From: Ancistrus triradiatus | Taxonomy: Eukaryota; Chordata; Actinopteri; Siluriformes; Loricariidae | Assembly: GCA_025084515.1 (NCBI GenBank) | Contig: JAJAGP010000016.1 | Coordinates: forward strand, 124,001 to 188,000 | DNA: 64,000 bases | Direction: 5' to 3' | Part shown: piece by piece, positions 49,401 through 60,668 of the stretch | Position numbering within the stretch: the stretch's first letter is position 1 | How the letters are laid out: each line of letters starts with the position of its first letter | Made by a program: the position numbers and the translations under genes | Notes under the pieces: generated by a model | Seen by the model: only the letters and a program-made list of their open reading frames with translations | Databases searched by the model: none | What the model was told of the DNA's origin: nothing

Positions 49401-50822
49401 TACTTTTGGCCTGTAAAATAGCCATAGATAAATCGTACAGTATTTTGTATCTTCTCTGGATAGTATGTCTGATTATTCACCATCATTTTTACTTCAGAGA
49501 GAGGAGAGGATGAGATTGCTGAAATTAGCAGCAGAGAAGCATCAGGAGCTCTACAGATTAGCCATGACAGGTAAAGGTATCGACCGCCATCTTTTCTGCC
49601 TCTATGTGGTGTCCAAGTATCTGGGAGAGGACTCCCCTTTCCTTAAAGAGGTGAGAAATACTCTACAGTGAACTCTACACAAAACCTGGCAATGACCAGG
49701 ACCTATTATGAAGATAATAAACAGTGAACTGTCTGTAATTACATGAAATGGAATATTCTTTTGTGTAGGTGCTGTCTGAGCCATGGAGATTGTCCACAAG
49801 TCAGACTCCTCTGCAGCAGCCGGATATGTTTGATTTGAAAAAGCACCCTGAATATGTCACCAGTGGAGGTGGATTTGGACCGGTATGTCCTTGGGTGGAA
49901 TTGATCGATTGGCCTCTTGTCTAGGGTTGGTTTCCATGGTCAGTCGTGCCTGTGTGGCACTCACAGTTGCTAGCAGTGATGTAGCATTCGAAAATAATAC
50001 TGAAGTGGCACTCGGGTGGCACAGCATCAGTTCGCTAGCCCACGTTGGTTCGATTCCAGCCGGATCAGGCATCATGCAGGCATGATTAGCCTCTCCTTCC
50101 TGAGACACAGCCAGACGGCGAGGTTGTCCCCTAGCACTGCAACAGTGATCCATACCCATTCACATTCAAAGTACATGCTCATCTGCTCCCTGTCAATTCT
50201 GGGATAGGCTTCACACCCCCTAGTGACTCTGACCAGTGACTATGAACATAATGCATGGAGGTTCAAATATTCAAGAAAAGATTACTAAATATTCAAAGAA
50301 TTCAAGAACTTTTTTTGCTGTCTATGACATGAAAAAAATAAGCATAAGACTAAAAATCAGTGAGCACTATGATGTCTGTTTTATGAACTAATGTCTGTTT
50401 ACATTAACCGCTGCTTTGTGTGGAGCTCTTTACATCATATTGTTTATTTTATTATCTAAAGAGAGGGTTTAAGGAACAAGTCGTCATCTAAAGACGTAAT
50501 TTAATGGCCACACATGTTTCTATCTCAGGTGGCAGATGATGGTTATGGAGTATCCTATATCATTCTTGGAGAGGACCTCATCAACTTCCACATATCCAGC
50601 AAACATTCCAGTCCAGAGACCGTAAGTACTGCACGGTTACTGTTTACAAAACACAGGAATTCACTTCATATCGATATCTGCATTGTTTACTGACGGGACC
50701 ATTTTGTCTCTGCTTCGAACATTTTGTCTTTGTAGGACTCTCATCGTTTTGGCAGCCATATTAAGCAGGCCATGCTTGACATGTTGGATCTGTTCCATTT
50801 CGACAAGAAGGCTAACAAATGA
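34645..50822 (+). CDS. cpt1a: Carnitine O-palmitoyltransferase 1, liver type (CPT1A)
   Basis: Eighteen coding exons: 34645-34785, 35038-35180, 36576-36747, 36994-37095, 37594-37731, 37816-37893, 40039-40146, 43504-43591 (or 44021-44105), 44980-45175, 45510-45698, 46715-46820, 47066-47182, 47351-47515, 47636-47770, 49498-49650, 49769-49882, 50529-50621, 50736-50822. They sum to 2325 nt, 774 aa (773 with the alternative exon; human CPT1A is 773). The enzyme moves the acyl group from CoA to carnitine at the outer mitochondrial membrane, the malonyl-CoA-regulated step of fatty acid oxidation. Visible: N-terminal MAEAHQAVAFQF with the regulatory Glu3/His5; two membrane segments (about aa 53-74 and 105-123); catalytic His474 in NAEHTWADAPI; Met594 in EASMTRLFREGRTETVRSC (malonyl-CoA sensitivity and carnitine site). 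The start ATG follows an acceptor (cttacag) by 18 nt. Teleosts have several CPT1 paralogues and I cannot say which this is. Confidence 0.97.
35989..36165 (+). repeat. SINE family A, copy 6
   Basis: Head has tggcttagtggttaggg; the tail is truncated after gtgtctgct. In cpt1a. Confidence 0.8.
36180..36385 (-). repeat. SINE family B, degraded copy
   Basis: Plus-strand landmarks are caaggcatgtctttggaatttg, catgcaaactccacac and agctgtgaggcgacagctctaac. It is heavily mutated. Confidence 0.55.
37138..37330 (+). repeat. SINE family B, plus-strand copy
   Basis: Starts ggcagcacagtggctcagtgg and continues ctcctcacagcaagaaggtccaggg and tgtgtggagtttgcatgtcg. The B-box region is mutated. It lies 45 nt downstream of a cpt1a exon. 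Confidence 0.8.
38195..39190 (-). mobile_element. hAT relic with BED-finger remnant
   Basis: On the minus strand (about 38450-38230) a frame contains CAVC followed by SGITDLIKQHHPAEYAEFDK, the second half of a BED zinc finger as in ZBED/hAT proteins. The right boundary at about 39186 (ggtataccgcccagccctaa) is the inverted form of a hAT end common in fish. The left end was not found. It lies in the intron between 37893 and 40039 of cpt1a. Confidence 0.6.
40428..42012 (+). mobile_element. Near full-length Tc1 transposon
   Basis: TA|cagtggtgtgaaaaagtgtt and aacactttttcacacacttg|TA are terminal repeats about 1.58 kb apart. The transposase begins at 40806 (MPRSKEIQEQLRKKVIEIYQ) with a paired-like helix-turn-helix, then RRKPLLSKKNIKAHLIFSRTH, ILWTDETKVELFG (first Asp) and YGGGSVMVWGCFAASGPGRL. 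A deletion at about 41515-41545 removes the block carrying the second Asp (normally QDNDPKHT) and shifts frame. The third acidic residue follows in SPDLNPIEMLWHDL. A 2-nt loss near 41713 causes another shift. Otherwise the sequence is clean, suggesting recent activity. It lies in cpt1a, just upstream of the alternative exon pair. Confidence 0.92.
42095..42960 (-). pseudogene. Divergent Tc1/mariner transposase fragment
   Basis: On the minus strand from 42642: MWSDESVLPIFFGINGCHVF (first Asp in SDES), GSVMVWGWVSALGKSYLHF, CIFQQDNA (second Asp). Frames break on both sides. It is a different subfamily from the neighbouring Tc1. Confidence 0.8.
43281..43398 (+). repeat. (TC)n tract, about 118 bp
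   Basis: A nearly pure CT repeat on the transcribed strand of cpt1a, interrupted once at about 43302-43312. It ends 105 nt before the acceptor-proximal base of exon 8a. Confidence 0.95.
43504..43591 (+). CDS. cpt1a: cpt1a alternative exon 8a (CPT1A-like version)
   Basis: The acceptor is ttaaacaaaaacag and the donor gtaagag. The exon has 88 nt (29 codons plus one base) and encodes VYLVENRVPLCSAQWERMFN then TSRIPGLET. The core VPLCSAQWERMFNTSRIPG matches the liver-type enzyme. The exon encodes residues 295-323 in the N-terminal half of the catalytic domain. Phase is 0 at the start and 1 at the end. It is preceded by the long CT tract. Confidence 0.92.
44021..44105 (+). CDS. cpt1a: cpt1a alternative exon 8b (CPT1B/C-like version)
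   Basis: The acceptor is ctcttgcttcacag and the donor gtagag. The exon has 85 nt (28 codons plus one base) and encodes LMALNTIPMCSSQYERMFN then TSRVPGIEE. It is plainly homologous to exon 8a and has the same phases, but its PMCSSQYERMF and leading MAL resemble the muscle and brain CPT1 enzymes. The intact frame, good acceptor and normal length argue against a dead duplicate. The donor is weaker than that of 8a. Confidence 0.88.
45829..46200 (-). repeat. SINE family A, one copy nested in another
   Basis: An old minus-strand copy (45829-45878 and about 46080-46200) is split by a younger complete minus-strand copy (about 45880-46077). The short sequence acagtct occurs at both junctions and may be the target duplication. 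It lies in a cpt1a intron. Confidence 0.7.
46390..46540 (+). repeat. Highly decayed SINE-like fragment
   Basis: Shares gttggggcccttgaggcaag and gctctggataaaggagtccactaaatg with the body and tail of family A, but the head is unrecognisable. Confidence 0.45.
46944..47021. repeat. 78-bp perfect hairpin
   Basis: 38-nt arms (cagaagttgaatctgttcat...) with a 2-nt loop (cc, 46982-46983) and no mismatch. It lies in the cpt1a intron and ends 44 nt before the exon at 47066. Its perfection suggests recent origin, probably from a fold-back transposon end. Confidence 0.9.
50000..50230 (+). repeat. SINE of a third family
   Basis: Has a B-box-like ggttcgattcc after cgggtggcacagc, then gcatgattagcctctccttcctgag. 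It differs from families A and B. It lies in a cpt1a intron. Confidence 0.5.
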
Positions 50823-50940
50823 GCATAAAATGGATTTCATTTTACTGAAAGGCTCTTTTAGTTTCTACACAGGCATGTACAGAGCTGCGTACAAAGGGAT
50901 TATGTGTTAATTTATGATTGAAAAACTAGGAAATTGGGAA

Positions 50941-50946
50941 ATTAAA
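50941..50946 (+). terminator. cpt1a: Candidate cpt1a poly(A) signal (attaaa)
   Basis: The nearest hexamer variant after the stop, 119 nt downstream. A canonical aataaa lies at 52045-52050 and could serve a longer 3' UTR. The choice cannot be made from sequence alone. Confidence 0.35.
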
Positions 50947-51454
50947 TCATGTGAATCGTACATGCAAGTGGATATTGTATTTTCTTTTGAAATCCACTAG
51001 GTCCATTAATATTTGCTTGTATTAATCTCCGAAGCTAAACGTCTGAGGAGTCTCTCATCAGCAATAACTTCTTTTTCATGTTGAATTGTTTATCAGAAGC
51101 TGCAAAACTCACACGACTGTTATATGCAAATTCAATGCAATGTTTTTAACTGAATATTTCATGCTCAGGTTGAAACTGTTAAAGTGCATGTTAGTGACAC
51201 TGAAGTAGATTAGTCACTAGAGGGAGTCATTGGCGTTCGTACGACTTTGAAACTGTTATTTTTAATTTATTTTTTTTTAGCTGACTTGACGTTTCTCGTG
51301 CACGAGCTGTACAGTGCAAATGTATGCAGAAGTCATTTCTCCACTCGATGAACTCTAGCATGAACTACAAGTGGGAAAATCTTCTCTCAAAGACAAAATA
51401 TTCCTGAGAAAAACTCGGTTCAGTGGATCAGGTGGCTTTAATGTACATTGAGCA

Positions 51455-51610
51455 TCCTGACAGGAAGTTTTTCCTTGCCACTGTCGCCCAAGGCTTGCTC
51501 AATTTGGGATTGGACGTAGTTACTAGGAGATAATCTAAACTTGTAAAGTTGCTTTGAGACAATGCTCCATTGTAAAAAGCGCTATATAAATAGATCTGAC
51601 TTGACTTGAC
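51455..51610 (+). repeat. LINE 3' end (L2/CR1-type), second copy
   Basis: Nearly identical to 20930-21067 (ttgctcaatttgggattggacgtagttactaggagataatc) and ends in (ttgac)n. It would lie inside the 3' UTR if the distal poly(A) signal is used. Confidence 0.75.
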
Positions 51611-52627
51611 TTGACTGAGAAATGACTGATGAATAGTAGGAAGGCATATAACTGTTTTGTGATTTAGAAAAAAAAAACGTTTCTCTAGAAGCAGTGTATG
51701 CAGATTGCTTCATGTCCATGTACATGACTATTCAATCAACATGCCTTAAAAGTGGTGATCCTAAGTCACTCCAGGTTTGAATTTCTCACACTCCTATAAC
51801 CACTAGGATGAAGTTGTTGCCCGACGGTGACATTTAAACAGGTTGACACAAACACCCAGCTTCATATGGTGGATAGTCTGCAACCATGCAAGGGCAAAGG
51901 GTTGTATGTATATTGTTCATTAATGACAGAATGTGCTCTTTATTTATCCATGTTATCAGGACACATTGTGTTTCAAGGAGAAGGGTGTGCTTATTAATCT
52001 CTTTGATGTAATCCTATGATTGTAAAAAAAAAGTGCTGATAGAAAATAAAAATTGACTGGGAATAAGTGTAATTCAACTATGTTCTATAATGATGCATAT
52101 TTTGAATGCTGAACTACATATCTACTTTGCATATCTGTTTTGACAATGTGGGCGTAAGTAAGAATATTATACACAGTTCTACCTTAACTTAAAACCTTTG
52201 ATAGGTGAAGTGAATAACAGTGGCAGTATGATACACTGGGCAATGTACTGCTGGGAAGTCTTGGGTCCTGGCATTGATGTGTATGTTACTCTGACATATG
52301 CCACTTAGCTAAACATTGCTGCAGACCAAGTACACCCCTTCAGGACAAAACCCTAATGGCAGAGGCCTCTTAAAGAAAATAAAAGCTTAATGTGCCTTCG
52401 CACTCAGGAATGGTTTGAGGAGCATTACAAAGAGTTCAAGGTGCTGACTTGGTCTCCAAATTCCCCAGTTGGATGTGCTGGACAAACAAGTCTGATCTGT
52501 GGAGATGTCACCTTACAACTTACTTAAAGGAAGAGCAACTAAAGTCTTGGTGCCAGATATCACAGGACACCTTCACAGGTAGGGTCAGAGCCTTCTAGAC
52601 AGTTTCAGCATCATGGCTGATAACGTG

Positions 52628-52654
52628 TGTGTGCGTGTGTGTGTGTGTGTGTGT
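52628..52654. repeat. (GT)n microsatellite
   Basis: About thirteen GT dinucleotides with one early gc interruption. Confidence 0.9.
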
Positions 52655-52789
52655 TCCACTCCATAATTGAGGCCACTCATGTTAAGGTAGGTAAAATATA
52701 AAATGAACATAGATTATGCAATAACATCCAGCATATAGCACTAAGGCTTCTTCTATAATGTTTTATGTAGAGCATACCTCTCAATACAG

Positions 52790-53890
52790 AATGACTCCAA
52801 ATCTTCCAGTGTTCTATCTTCTCTCATCTGAACTCTCCTTTTCAGTTCACCCTGCATGTTTTCAATGGGGTTTAAGTCAGAAGACTGTTTAGGCCAAATA
52901 ACAATGGAACTTGATCCATTTTTGAGTCAACATACAGCTGGTTTGGACCCTCTATTGCCTTCAGAACTACTTTATTTCTTTGCGCCATAGATTCAACAGG
53001 GTGCTGCCAGCATTCCTCAGAGATTTTCATCCATATTGGCACGATAGAATCAAGCAGTGGCTGCAGATTTGTCAGCTGCACATCTATGATGTGAATCTCT
53101 TGTTCCAACCCATCCCAAAGTTGCTCCATTGGACTGAGAACTGGTGACTGTGGTGGCCATTTGAGCACAGAGAAGTCATTTTCATGTTCAAGGCACCAAT
53201 TTGAGATGATTTGAGCTTTGTGACATGGTGTGTTACCCTGCTGTAACTATGTTCACAAATGCAATGGACAGCAACAATACTCAGGTGGCATTTAAACAAG
53301 GCTCTATTGGTATTACGGGACCCAAAGTAAGCCAAGAAAACAAATCCCCACTTACACCACTATCACGCTGAACCATTGATACAAGGCAGGATGGATCCAG
53401 GCTTTCATGTTGTTTACACCAAGTTCTGATGCTAATATTCAAACGTTGCCTCATAAAACCAGGAAATATTTTTCCACTCTTCTATCGTCCAATTTTGGTG
53501 AGCCTGTGCAAACTGTAGCCTCAGTTGCCTGCTCTTATCTGATATGTAGCCAACCTGCTTCAAGTTTTGACATGACACATTCAGAGATGCTCTTCTGGAT
53601 ACCCTGGTTGAAAGAAGCAGCCTTTCTATGAGCTTGAACCAGTCTGGCCGTTCTTGTCTGACCTCTGGCACTAACAAGGCATTTTTGCGCAGAGAACTGC
53701 TGCTTACTGGATGTTTTCTCTTTTTCGGACCATTCTCTATAAACCCTAGAGGTGGTTATTTGTGGAAATCCCAGTAGATCAACAGTCCAACACCAACAAC
53801 CATGCCATGTTCAAAGTCGCTTCAATCTCATTTTTTCCCTATTCTGATGCTTAGTTTGAAATTCAACAGGCTTTCTTGACCGTGTCTGTG
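52790..53890 (-). pseudogene. Tc1-like relic, about 1.1 kb
   Basis: On the minus strand: RQLRLQFAQAHQNWTIEEWK (about 53560-53470) and, nearer the C terminus, MLKWPPQSPVLSPMEQLWDG (from 53168) with the third acidic residue. The plus-strand phrases are those of the element at 12040. The pieces may come from one element or two adjacent ones; several frameshifts separate them. Confidence 0.75.
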
Positions 53891-53904
53891 GACACAGTGT
53901 GACA

Positions 53905-54097
53905 CAGACTGTGGTAGCATAATGGTTAAGGTACTGGACTATAGACCAGAAGGTCCAGGGTTCAAATCCCACCTCTGCCAAGCTGCCACTGTTGGGTCCT
54001 TGAGCAAGGCCCTTAACCCACAGTTGCTTGGATTGTAAGACTGTATCAATTGTAAGTCGCTCTGGACAAGGGCGTCTGCTAAATTACATACATGTAA
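53905..54097 (+). repeat. SINE family A, copy 7
   Basis: Complete, with tail gtcgctctggacaagggcgtctgctaaattac. Confidence 0.85.
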
Positions 54098-54099
54098 AT

Positions 54100-55635
54100 G
54101 TCAAACTGCATTGGTTGATTTGATATTTGTGTTAATGAGCAGTTGAAAAGGTGGATGAATGTATGTTATGGCAATTTGTCTGATGATCAAACTAATTGTA
54201 GCTTCTTGGCATGACCATGACCACTTAAGGATTCTTTAATAAAACAAAAATAAACATAAACCAGTACCATTTTGCTTAAATGTTGCTGGCTAATAGTGGT
54301 TAGAACAGAATATTTTTCAGTTGAGACAGTGTTGTGTTGATGTGTCTGCATAATATTTAACAAACTAAAACATCTGAAGAAATCTGATAAATCACTGAAC
54401 AGACAACTTTTATAAAAATGTGCTAACAGATAGAAATGAGATAGATACCAATTAATACTGCTTGCCTAAAAATATTATTTTTCAAGTGATCATTCACGTT
54501 GAAATAAAACAAAATGCTAACATATTCTTAAACGTTATTAAGGTATTGATATTATTATTTTGGGTAAGAAGGTTTGTTTTTAAATTTGCCTTATTGAACA
54601 GTCTTAAACAGCATCCACACATATTGCAACACAGTTGTCCATACTCTTAAATATTGGCAACATACACTAGAATCAGCCCGACTTCTTGGCGTGATGTGCA
54701 AATGGGATCTAACACATGTAGTTACTAGGTTGCAGAAAGACAGAGCCCTGGTTTGGTGGTGAGCCAGTTGTGTGTACCAATGTTTGCTATCTGTGGCTAT
54801 CTGTAAGAATACCCATTCACATGAGGATAAGGCAGCAGGGTTTGTGGACCAGACAGGAACAACCACTTGAATGAAAGACGTCTTTGTTAAAACTTTGTAA
54901 GGGCAAGCAACACTACAAAGAGTTCCTGATTCAGACTAAAGTTTCTGTCTCCCAATGTAGGGCAGTACTGACACACTTGCTTGCTCACTATGCTTAGAAA
55001 GAGCATGCTTGGAGTACATTCTTAGCTGTTGTCCAAAGGTCCTGGGAAGGGGATATTACTGTTGGCACTCTGAATAGGTACTGAAGGTGATAACAAATGA
55101 CATCAGTACATGTATCAGTTAGAGAAAGAAGCACCACCTTGCAAACCCCATTGGTTTGGTTAAGGCAGAGGAAAACCCTCGGCCACATTTAAGAGCATCC
55201 CAATAGCCTCTCACCATGAAGGGAGTGTCTACAGCTAACCAGCTACAGCAGTGTCAACCACAGGAGGAAACTGAATTAATTAGAATACATTGCAGTGACC
55301 AAATAGGGAAACCAAAGGGAGCTCTGCTAGCACAAACTTCTCTGGTATATAAACGGTCTAATAACGCAGGAGACAGGGTTGCATGCATCATTACTCAGAA
55401 TGAATGTAGACTGCAGAGGTTTGCAGGAAATCTTTAAACAAGAGCCATACATTTAGGTATTTTACAGGACTGTACAATTGGAAAGCCATCAAGGAGATGT
55501 TGAAAAAGACGACTAAAAGATGTGTGTACCAAAAGGGTTTGGGACCTCCACAACTTTCAACACAAGTTGGGCATGATCAAGTACAATAAGTGATGTTACC
55601 AACTGTATTGCAATGTGTGAATTAAAGGGACAACA
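54100..55635. other. Intergenic, nothing recognised
   Basis: I see no gene or named repeat between the SINE copies. Confidence 0.4.
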
Positions 55636-55639
55636 AAGC

Positions 55640-55828
55640 ATTTACATTCACAGCATTTAGCAGACGCCCTTATCCAGAGCGACTTACAATTAATACAATC
55701 TTACAATCCAAGCAATTGTGGGTTAAGGGTCTTGCTCAAGGACCCAACAGTGGCAGCTTGGCAGAGGTGGGATTTGAACCCTGGACCTTCTGGTCTACAG
55801 GCCAGTACCTTAACCGCTAGTACCACAG
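55640..55828 (-). repeat. SINE family A, copy 8
   Basis: Minus strand; tail acattcacagcatttagcagacgccc, head ctagtaccacag with a small deletion. Confidence 0.85.
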
Positions 55829-55829
55829 C

Positions 55830-57485
55830 AATTCCCATTTGATTTGTATGCTTATTTTTCTCAGTTACATAATCACTCTGTTATGGTGTACGTTATGCTA
55901 GGAAACTGTGGCAATGTCATATCATGCAAGGTTTACATTTGACAAGGTCAGTGTGAAAGGAGGAGTTTTATCTACAGCTAAATTTAGCACTGCTTGTGGG
56001 GTATAGTGTTGATAGCCCACTTTAATCAGGGGGATGTCAAAGCCTTCACGGGGTGACAGATATCTCATGAGGGAGAAACAGGAAGTTGGCGCATGTGACT
56101 TTGACCACAATGGTGTGCCCAAATTACCCAACAGTTTCCGCTGGTGAGCTTCGATTTCAAGGCCACATTCCTTGTCGGTCTAGGCCCCCTAAAGGCACTC
56201 AGGCCTCCAAGGTACTCACTGTAATGTTACACTATACATAATTTCCACTGTTTATTATCACACTCTGTCACCTCTTACATATCAGGTCTGCAACACATAT
56301 AGATGTTTAAGTTGTTTTTTGGATTTGCGTGCTCGGAAATCTATTGACTCTACCATACACTGAAACAGTACACCTTGACTTGCACTTTCTAAAAGTAGCC
56401 TGGGGGCAAAGGCTCATCCATGACATGTCACCAGTTAAATTCTTCTAGCTGACAGGAAGCACTGTTATACTTGATTTGCCTTTGAAAATGTATTTGATAA
56501 TGTCTGATGTCTTCTGCAGTCACAGACACACATATCATGTCTTTATTATGAAATTTTATAATATTTAAGTTTGGCTGCTCATCACACTTAAGTCTTGTGC
56601 TAAATGCCACATAGCTATACTTAGATTTTAATAGGGGATATGTCTTGTGTACAGCAGTGGGTATCTTAAGCACAGCCTCTAATGGAACAGGGCCAGCGTA
56701 AGGTAAAAATGTACCTCAATGTGTTTTCCATATAATTCCTTTGCATGTACATTGCAGCTGTAAATAGCTTTTATTGGATTAACTGGAATTAGTGAGGATA
56801 TGTATGAATGACTAATGATTTTTAATGATTTATTAAAGTTAATGATACACTAATATACTATAGTTCATGATTAGGTATAAGAGATACAATGTATGCACTT
56901 AATGAGAACATTATAGCATACGATATGTGACATAAAGATTTGTGTCATTACCACATACACTATGGAAAATCTAGAGTAAGAAAGTGTAAACTTTATTACA
57001 ATTTCACATTTCTAATTTTCTTATTTTTGCAGATCAATAATGCATCAGATGGCAACAGATTTGAAGCACTTCTGGCCCTCAGAAGGGCTGAAAATCCAAG
57101 CAAAACCTATTTAGCAGACTGATTATAGACTATGATTATACATAACAACAAAAGCCTTAAAAAGAGACATCAGCAAAACAGTCTCAACAGAAAACAGAAA
57201 ACAATGAGGTTCCTTGAACTCAGATCTGAATATAAACATCACAGTTTGTTTTGTCTAAAAACCATGTGCTCACATTAGAAAATAGATTAAGACATATTAG
57301 GACAATCGGCATGGGGTCTCAGTAAGACATTCGTAGTTGATTGGACATCACTGACCTGAGAACCCTGCAGTTACAGTAAACTATAAGCAATCCTGTAGGT
57401 TTGCAGTGTGGCACTGGACAACTTCACTCTTAGCTCTAGAACTTCATAAGACATTGTGTGATTCAGTTTTCAGACCAGTCAAATT
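55830..57485. other. Intergenic, one weak exon-like candidate
   Basis: The only notable point is an acceptor-like cttatttttgcag at 57020-57032 followed by an open stretch to a TGA at 57120-57122 on the plus strand (NASDGNRFEALLALRRAENP). I do not recognise it and no partner exon was found. Otherwise I see no features. Confidence 0.2.
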
Positions 57486-57486
57486 A

Positions 57487-57917
57487 CCGTATTTTTCGGA
57501 CCATAAGGCGCATTTAAAATCCTTTAATTTTCTAAAAAATCGACAGTGCGCCTTTAAATGCGGTGCGCCTAATGTATGAATTAATTCTGGTTGAGCTTTC
57601 TGACCTAGAACCGATTGTAGATGGTGCACGGCGCTCATAAATCTGTCAAAATGTTTTAGCACGGCCTTGGTAAGTTACGAAGCTTACGGCCACCGTAGTG
57701 CGCAGCATAGCGGAGTAATACGGTATGTGCTTCAGCATTAGGGTATGTGCATTCATTCATTCATTTTCGAAGCGGATTTCAAACTCAGCGCTATCAGTCA
57801 CGCAGTACAACATGGACATAGAGCAGCTGTGAGAGAATTCAACATTAACGAATCAATGGTACGGAAGTGGAGGAAGCAAGAAGATGCCCGGTGCGCTTTA
57901 TGGTCCGGAAAATACGG
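57487..57917 (+). mobile_element. Pogo-like short element, copy C
   Basis: TA-flanked ends ccgtatttttcggaccataa and ttatggtccggaaaatacgg. It encodes FEADFKLSAISHAVQHGHRA then AVREFNINESMVRKWRKQED and jumps straight to the 3' end. Confidence 0.85.
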
Positions 57918-57919
57918 TA

Positions 57920-58560
57920 GGCTTCATTTAATTTTGCACAAAAAGTCTAGAAAGTATGAGAGGATATATAGCACCCCTTTGTACTAATGTCTCACAATTT
58001 CTGCTCTTACAACCTAGATCCTTCTGATTTAGATACCTTAAGTTAATTTGATTAAATAGTTCAAATCTTGCTTTAATCAAGGTTAATGCAGTACTTATGC
58101 AATATCATCCTTTTCGTTAAATTGTCTGTCACTGTAGGTAAATAATTACTATGATTATGAGGATTCACTAATTGATGTAAAAATGTTGCTTGGGCAAATG
58201 AAGCAAAACTAAACAATGAAAAGGGTCATGGAAAAATGTATACAACAAACATCCAACATTATGTAATTTCACCAGTATTATATAAGACTGTAGCGTTAGA
58301 GATATTGAACCATCTCACTGCATAAAAAGAGGTCACCACTTAGCATTTAGTCCAAACTTAGCATAATAGATAGTTACTATACATCACCACAGTCATTTCC
58401 TTCTTAAGTGCTTCCGGGTTCACAAGTAACAAAAACAATCTAATTTGAGGTACAGGTAAATTAGCATTTAAACAAAATAGCCAGCAAAGCAGCAAAGTCT
58501 GAGTGTCAAGCCTGCTCAGAGTCAACTTCGGAGATTTTGACAGCGTGAGGTTCCTTCCTT
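57920..58560. other. Intergenic, nothing recognised
   Basis: AT-rich sequence between the pogo-like element and the 3' end of the GH31-like gene. No feature identified. Confidence 0.4.
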
Positions 58561-58564
58561 ACAG

Positions 58565-58570
58565 TTTATT
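58565..58570 (-). terminator. Candidate poly(A) signal of the GH31-like gene
   Basis: AATAAA on the minus strand, about 420 nt beyond the stop codon at 58993-58991. It is the first canonical hexamer after the stop. Confidence 0.45.
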
Positions 58571-58990
58571 CCTCCACAGGAAGTCTTTAACTGATTGTTT
58601 GGTCTTCTTTAAAAAAGTTATTGTTTTTAAATGAATGAAGTAAATGAAGCACTTGATGCGTTATCCATTTTTGCTGGCTGGAAGATCAATTTTTAAGGCT
58701 GTAAGAATTTATCGAGTGTAAACCACAGTTCTAAAGAGACTGTAAGTAGAAAACAGACAACTGAACAAATGAACAAAACTACTTATGAATGAGATTTGAT
58801 TTCAGAAATAAAGACAATATAAATAGTGTTCATGTGTAAAGTGCAAGTAGAAAATGATATTATACATAAGGTCAAGACTGTGCCTTGACAGACAGAAAAT
58901 GGTCTTTGTGGAAAGTGCAACTTGAGACCAGCACAAAAAAAAAAGTCAAAAAATAGAAAATCAGCCTTGTGATAGTCAGTTGGTATGGCC

Positions 58991-60616
58991 TCAGGAGGAT
59001 TTTTGTATGAATACAGGCACCTCTCCCAGACGAACTTGGTAATTCTGAAGCAGCGTCCCTCCATCAAACACTTTAGCATTGTTCGTGTCTTGCCATTGAA
59101 AGTCACTCTCCGGCAGATAAATGTCTCTCTGTGAGGCTCCTTTTTCTGTCACTGGTGCAACAAGGACCTGCAAAATGACTTACAATCAGATTTCATGTCA
59201 ACTGCTTCTTGAAGCCTAAAAAACTTAAAGAACAACTTAATTTTTTAAATTACAACGCATTAAACACAGGTTCTCTCATTTTCATTAACATTTACTGATG
59301 TGTCTGTTGTGAAAAACTTTGATAACCAAGTTGTGTACTCTCACATTGATTGGTGTCAGTTTGTTCATTATTACTTTTATCCTGGCTTCGGAATCAGTGA
59401 CGTGAAGGCTTACCTCATCTCCAATGAGAAACTCATCATCTATAGTAAACGTGGCTGGATCATTAGGACTAAGCCACCACAGTGGCCGGTAAATGGGATT
59501 TCCACTGGCCTGCCACTCCTCAGCATATTTCTCTATCAGAGGCACTACAAATTCCTGGTGCTTAGCTATGTAAGCTCTGGTGAGGTTAAGAACCTGCAAA
59601 AATTGAGGAAATCAAATGACCTACTGGGAGAGACACTGAAATACACTCACCGATCACTTTATTAGGTACACCTCCTTATTTCTACACTCATTGTCCATTT
59701 TATCAGTTCCACTTGCCATATTGAAGCACTTTGTAGTCCAACAATTACAGACTGTAGTCCATCAGTTTCTGTACGTACTTTGCTTGTCCTTTGCTAATGG
59801 TCAGGACCCTCATAGATCTTGTACTATTTGGGTGGTGGATCATTCTCAGCACTGCAGTGACACTGGTGTGGTGGTGGTGGTGTGTGCAGTGTCACTGCAG
59901 TGCTGAGAATGATCCACCACCCAAATAGTACCTGATCTGTGGTGGTCCTGTGGGGGTCCTGATCATTACAGAACAGAGTAAAGGGGACTAACACAGTATG
60001 TACAGAAACAGATGGACTACAGTCTGTAATTGTAGAAATACAGAGTGCTTCTATATGGAAAGTGGAACTAACTAACATGGGCAATGAGTGTGGAAACAAT
60101 GAGGCGTACCTAATAAAGTGATCAGTGAGTGTATACATAAAAATTTGAAATATGTGAGTTTAAGTTGACAAATACATATTAATGACTTTCACGATTTAAC
60201 GTTTACTGAAGACACTTTGTTTTAAGGGTCATCTGTATGTTCAGCCTGGCTTACATTAGACTGAATTATGCTCTTGTCCTTTTTATACGGAAAACGGTTG
60301 TGAATATTTTTGTATTGTGGTTTGACACTATCCAAATGTACTTCTTCTGTGGTGCATTTCAAACATTCCTTTAGGGTCACATCCTGAAGCTAGCATCCCA
60401 CCCGGCCTCTGGTAACGGAAATAAAGTAAAACCACATTCATAAAAAATGTATTTTGAGGACAAGGAAAGGTTTCATGCGATGAATTCTGAATCACTGCCT
60501 GAGTTCAATTTAATTTCAAATTGAGAAAACAGGCCTGTGGTTTTCATTTGGGTTCTATTTTTATTCAGACTTGATATGGTCATTGATTTAACAGTCTCTA
60601 ATGGGTGTTGGACGCG

Positions 60617-60668
<52 letters not shown>

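Noticed and set aside
52628..52654. (GT)n and (CA)n runs considered as Z-DNA regulatory elements
   Set aside because: Ordinary vertebrate microsatellites far from any promoter; no support for a function.
59300..59665. Plus-strand open frame of 121 codons
   Set aside because: Shadow of the GH31 exon at 59593-59414 on the minus strand.
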